This document shows, one piece after another, positions 6,694 through 8,683 of a stretch of DNA of 8,683 nt. A program made the translations under genes and the position numbers. Numbering within the stretch: the stretch's first letter is position 1; every line of letters starts with the position of its first letter. The DNA lies in contig MFXJ01000039.1 in NCBI GenBank assembly GCA_001787465.1, forward strand, positions 856 through 9,538. The letters are read 5' to 3'. The notes below the pieces were generated by a model. The model did not search any database. It worked only from the letters and a program-made list of their open reading frames with translations, and was not told the DNA's origin. The DNA is from Candidatus Peregrinibacteria bacterium RIFOXYB2_FULL_32_7. Its GTDB lineage: Bacteria > Patescibacteriota > Gracilibacteria > UBA1369 > GWF2-33-10.

Positions 6694-6698
6694 ATCTT

Positions 6699-7454
6699 AT
6701 GAAAAACTTACTCCAAAAACTAGGTTTTAACTCAAAAGAAATTAATGTTTATCTTGCTTTGCTAGAATTTGGCACTCAACCAGCTTCAGTTATTGCCCGC
6801 AAAACAAATTATCCAAAATCAACGGTCTTATTTTTATTTAACAATCTTATAAAACAAGGTTATGTACGCAAATCTAATAAAGGCAGAACCCAATATTTCT
6901 ATGTTGATCCAGAAGATTTAAAAAAAGCCAAAGAACAAGAACTTCATGAACAACAAAAAATTCTAAAAAAAACCATCCCGCTTCTAAAAGAATTCAAAAC
7001 ACCATTTTCCTCAGAACCAAAAGTAACTTTTTACGAAGGAATTGATGGTTGCAAAAAAGCTTACTTAAAATTGCTTGAAAGCAAAACTGAAATCCTAGAA
7101 TTTGGTGCACACAGTGATCTTGTCTCAAAATTTGGAGAAGAGTTTATGTCTGAATTTATCAACTTACGAGTAAAAAATAAAATTTATTTAAAAGCCATTT
7201 CCAAAAAAGATAAAATCCACAAAAAACTTAGTAAATTTGATAAAAAACATCTGCGCAAAATCCAATTTTATGATCCTAAAAAAGGTAATCTCTACTCCTC
7301 AATCGCAATTTTTGAAAACAAAGTTTTGCTTTTAAATCTATACAGAGACGCATTTGCTATCTTCATAGAAAATGACGAAGTCGCAGAAACCTTAAAAACG
7401 ATCCATAAGATGCAATGGGGAAAAACTGGCGTGCCAGCCGAAGCTCAAGTGTAA
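6699..7454 (+). CDS. TrmB-family winged-helix transcriptional regulator
   Basis: 251 residues. The N-terminal winged helix (about 5-72) has LGFNSKEINVYLALLEFG, the helix-turn-helix around PASVIARKTNYPKSTVLFLF (28-47) and the wing GRTQYFYVDPEDLKK. A Glu/Lys-rich helix (74-100) suitable for dimerisation follows. The C-terminal domain (108-240) begins VTFYEGIDGCKKAYLKLL, typical of TrmB-like proteins whose PLD-like fold can sense ligands; the ligand here is unknown. The palindrome at its promoter suggests autoregulation. The last residues (GVPAEAQV, 244-251) are encoded within the reverse complement of the neighbouring tRNA-Gly trailer, so the native C-terminus may have been replaced or extended by that element. 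ATG at 6699 with no Shine-Dalgarno. Confidence 0.85.
   Translation: MKNLLQKLGFNSKEINVYLALLEFGTQPASVIARKTNYPKSTVLFLFNNLIKQGYVRKSNKGRTQYFYVDPEDLKKAKEQELHEQQKILKKTIPLLKEFKTPFSSEPKVTFYEGIDGCKKAYLKLLESKTEILEFGAHSDLVSKFGEEFMSEFINLRVKNKIYLKAISKKDKIHKKLSKFDKKHLRKIQFYDPKKGNLYSSIAIFENKVLLLNLYRDAFAIFIENDEVAETLKTIHKMQWGKTGVPAEAQV
7421..7437 (-). terminator. Intrinsic terminator of tRNA-Gly, inside the convergent CDS
   Basis: On the minus strand CTGG-CACG-CCAG (extendable to CTGGC/GCCAG) is followed at once by TTTTT. The short GC stem and T-run lie 32 bases beyond the tRNA CCA and within the last codons of the TrmB-type gene. Confidence 0.5.
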
Positions 7455-7468
7455 CGAGAGCGAAGTCT
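7428..7468 (-). other. tRNA-Gly 3' trailer element with two hairpins
   Basis: Directly after the CCA on the minus strand come AGACTTCGCTC, an 11-base loop and GAGC, then TTCGG and CTGGCACGCC. These follow the same block order as the tRNA-Arg trailer. The element overlaps codons 244-251 and the stop codon of the convergent regulator gene. Confidence 0.5.
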
Positions 7469-7543
7469 TGGAGCGGGTGACGGGAATCGAACCCGTATCA
7501 TCAGCTTGGAGGGCTGAGGTAATAGCCATTATACGACACCCGC
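7469..7543 (-). tRNA. tRNA-Gly (anticodon TCC) with C33
   Basis: Complete cloverleaf with encoded CCA (7471-7469). Acceptor GCGGGTG (7543-7537) pairs fully with CACCCGC; the T arm ACGGG-TTCGATT-CCCGT is canonical. The anticodon stem TCAGC/GCTGA encloses the loop CCTCCAA, so the anticodon is TCC (7510-7508). The base before it (position 33, 7511) is C instead of the near-universal U; the otherwise very similar E. coli tRNA-Gly(UCC) has CTTCCAA. No other arm is disturbed. Confidence 0.95.
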
Positions 7544-7593
7544 ATAGAAAGCTAGATGTATAGCGCTATCTAAAAACTAGCATATCGGGAAGT

Positions 7594-7621
7594 ATTCTAG
7601 CTAAATAGAATAAAAAATCAA
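7594..7621 (-). promoter_or_regulatory. Putative tRNA-Gly promoter
   Basis: On the minus strand TTGATT (7621-7616) and TAGAAT (7599-7594) are 16 bases apart. The leader to the mature tRNA is about 45 bases and contains a 10-bp palindrome, ATAGCGCTAT, at 7560-7569. Confidence 0.5.
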
Positions 7622-7654
7622 GAAAAAAGTAAGATAATGTTTTAAACGACAATT

Positions 7655-7683
7655 TTGACAAAGAAAAATATTTATAGTATTTT
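7655..7683 (+). promoter_or_regulatory. Putative promoter of the 281-aa orphan gene
   Basis: Perfect -35 TTGACA at 7655-7660, then 17 bases and TATTTT at 7678-7683; a better-looking TATAGT at 7673-7678 is only 12 bases away. These boxes overlap an upstream in-frame TTG, which argues against starting translation there. Confidence 0.45.
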
Positions 7684-7711
7684 ATTTTTCTTATTCACTC
7701 ACATTAAAATT

Positions 7712-8557
7712 ATGCCACATCCATTAAAAACCTTTAACGAAGCAGGTTATATTGAATTAACTAAAGATTTATTAAACAGAATAAAAGAATTAAATTTTAC
7801 ATTACCTCCAGCAATTCTAGAAAAAGTAATGGAATATAGGCAAAAAGCAACAGCTTTATTACAAGAAAAGGCTAATAGCAACGAAGCAGGATCGTTACTA
7901 AATTCTACTAATGAATTACTATCACCATCTCAATTATCTGCTTTCGTTGAGGCATTAGAAGCAATAAATCCAGATTTATCAAATGAATTCCTGCTTGCCT
8001 GCAAAGATTTATTACCTAATTTAATTCAAGCCATAGCAGAAGTTGGAGAATCTTTAGAGGGAATTTTATTAGCTAATAATCCAATGGGACATGTAGATAA
8101 TCAATTACTTAAACGAGAAGCTGTTGATCAAATCGTTGTAATTATTAGTCTTTATTTTTTAAATCAATATTTACAATTATTGATGTTAGGCAATAACGAC
8201 TTAGAAATCATACCTATAATTATTATAAATTTAGCTTTTTCTTTTTACACAATCGGTGAAATGCTAAAAACTCGCCAAGAATATCAGGAAATATGCTCCA
8301 TTATGCCAAAAGTAGAAAATAAAATTCGAACTTTAAATGCTGGAACAAGAGTAGCATCCGTAAATTCTTTATCATCAAATGAAATACTAAATCTTTTTTA
8401 TTTAGTTAGAGATGTAGAAAGATATGCTACTAATGCTAAGGAAATAAAATTTGATGAAGGAGGACATCAGCTTCCACGACCTTTATTAGATCATTTAAAA
8501 GCATTTGCAGAACAATTGAAGAATTTACAGCCAATTTCATTAGAAAGAAAAAGATAA
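7712..8557 (+). CDS. Orphan protein with a central membrane hairpin, 281 aa
   Basis: Not recognised. I chose ATG 7712 (MPHPLKTF) over the in-frame TTG at 7655, because the latter is part of a consensus -35 box and would add an A/T-driven hydrophobic run. The ATG is preceded by AAAATT, identical to the alaX start. Residues 13-123 are helical and soluble. Residues 140-158 (QIVVIISLYFLNQYLQLLM) and 164-183 (EIIPIIIINLAFSFYTIGEM) form two adjacent hydrophobic segments, suggesting a membrane hairpin with both termini on the same side. The C-terminal third is again soluble and helical, ending in a basic tail (LERKR). No operon partner; it ends in TAA shortly before a convergent gene. Confidence 0.75.
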   Translation: MPHPLKTFNEAGYIELTKDLLNRIKELNFTLPPAILEKVMEYRQKATALLQEKANSNEAGSLLNSTNELLSPSQLSAFVEALEAINPDLSNEFLLACKDLLPNLIQAIAEVGESLEGILLANNPMGHVDNQLLKREAVDQIVVIISLYFLNQYLQLLMLGNNDLEIIPIIIINLAFSFYTIGEMLKTRQEYQEICSIMPKVENKIRTLNAGTRVASVNSLSSNEILNLFYLVRDVERYATNAKEIKFDEGGHQLPRPLLDHLKAFAEQLKNLQPISLERKR

Positions 8558-8589
8558 TGTAATGATTTTGATATCCAATTTTCATTACA
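8558..8589. terminator. Inverted repeat between convergent genes
   Basis: TGTAATGA (8558-8565) and TCATTACA (8582-8589) are exact reverse complements, with a possible inner TTG/CAA pairing. On the minus strand the stem is followed by TTATCTTTTTCTTTC, so it may terminate the gene entering from the right. The stem is A/T-rich and thus weak. Confidence 0.4.
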
Positions 8590-8594
8590 GTGCT

Positions 8595-8683
8595 TTATTT
8601 CCCCAAAAGCGTAAAAACAAAAATAAATGTAAGCAAAATGCCGAATAATCTATCTAATATTTTCAATTTTCCAACCCTTTTAT
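8595..8683 (-). CDS. C-terminal end of a gene running off the right edge
   Basis: The minus-strand frame is open from the window edge for 28 codons and ends in TAA (8597-8595). The visible residues are KRVGKLKILDRLFG followed by a hydrophobic ILLTFIFVFTLLGK. A basic, amphipathic lead into a final membrane helix resembles the ends of small integral membrane transporters such as LysE-type exporters, but this is too little to assign a family. Confidence 0.5.
   Translation of the reverse strand, partial: KRVGKLKILDRLFGILLTFIFVFTLLGK

Noticed and set aside
7655..7711. N-terminal extension of the 281-aa orphan from TTG 7655, resembling a signal peptide
   Set aside because: TTG is part of a TTGACA -35 box and the extra residues come from A/T-rich promoter sequence; ATG 7712 has the same context as the alaX start.

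Overview
This AT-rich bacterial window looks like part of a Patescibacteria (Candidate Phyla Radiation) genome. The reasons are a fused SecDF of unusual domain build, solitary tRNA genes with encoded CCA, many short orphan proteins, start codons preceded by A/T-only sequence rather than Shine-Dalgarno motifs, and a DUF6922-like/AbiEii-like pair. Bacterial -10 boxes and the SecDF motifs argue against an archaeon, although AlaX and TrmB-like proteins are common there. The phylum is an inference from style and was not checked against a marker gene.

Layout. Positions 1-2682 (+) hold the 3' portion of a secD-secF fusion. Its periplasmic part carries one complete parvulin (PpiC) domain, preceded by a degenerate second copy cut by the window edge. 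Next come a 14-bp-stem hairpin and tRNA-Arg(TCG). At 2894-3843 (-) lies a two-gene cassette: a DUF6922-like putative antitoxin followed by an AbiEii-like nucleotidyltransferase. Positions 3844-4151 are non-coding and contain two tandem ~57-bp palindromic repeats. At 4152-5138 (-) and 5344-5850 (+) are two divergent genes of unknown function. At 5861-6577 (-) is an AlaX alanyl-tRNA editing hydrolase, divergent from a TrmB-type regulator at 6699-7454 (+); a perfect 18-bp palindrome sits on the regulator's transcription start. tRNA-Gly(TCC) follows at 7469-7543 (-), then a two-helix membrane orphan at 7712-8557 (+) and the last codons of a minus-strand gene running off the right edge.

How it fits together. 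SecDF uses the proton motive force to help pull proteins across the membrane, and the inserted prolyl isomerase domain would sit where the chain emerges. AlaX clears mis-acylated tRNA-Ala. The DUF6922/AbiEii pair resembles a type IV-like toxin-antitoxin module. The remaining genes look like independent single-gene units.

The most notable observations are: (1) the SecD-parvulin architecture with one apparently inactive repeat; (2) a shared two-hairpin sequence directly 3' of both tRNAs, which in the tRNA-Gly case forms the last codons of the convergent regulator gene; (3) a tRNA-Gly with C instead of the near-universal U at position 33; (4) the 18-bp palindrome at the regulator promoter.
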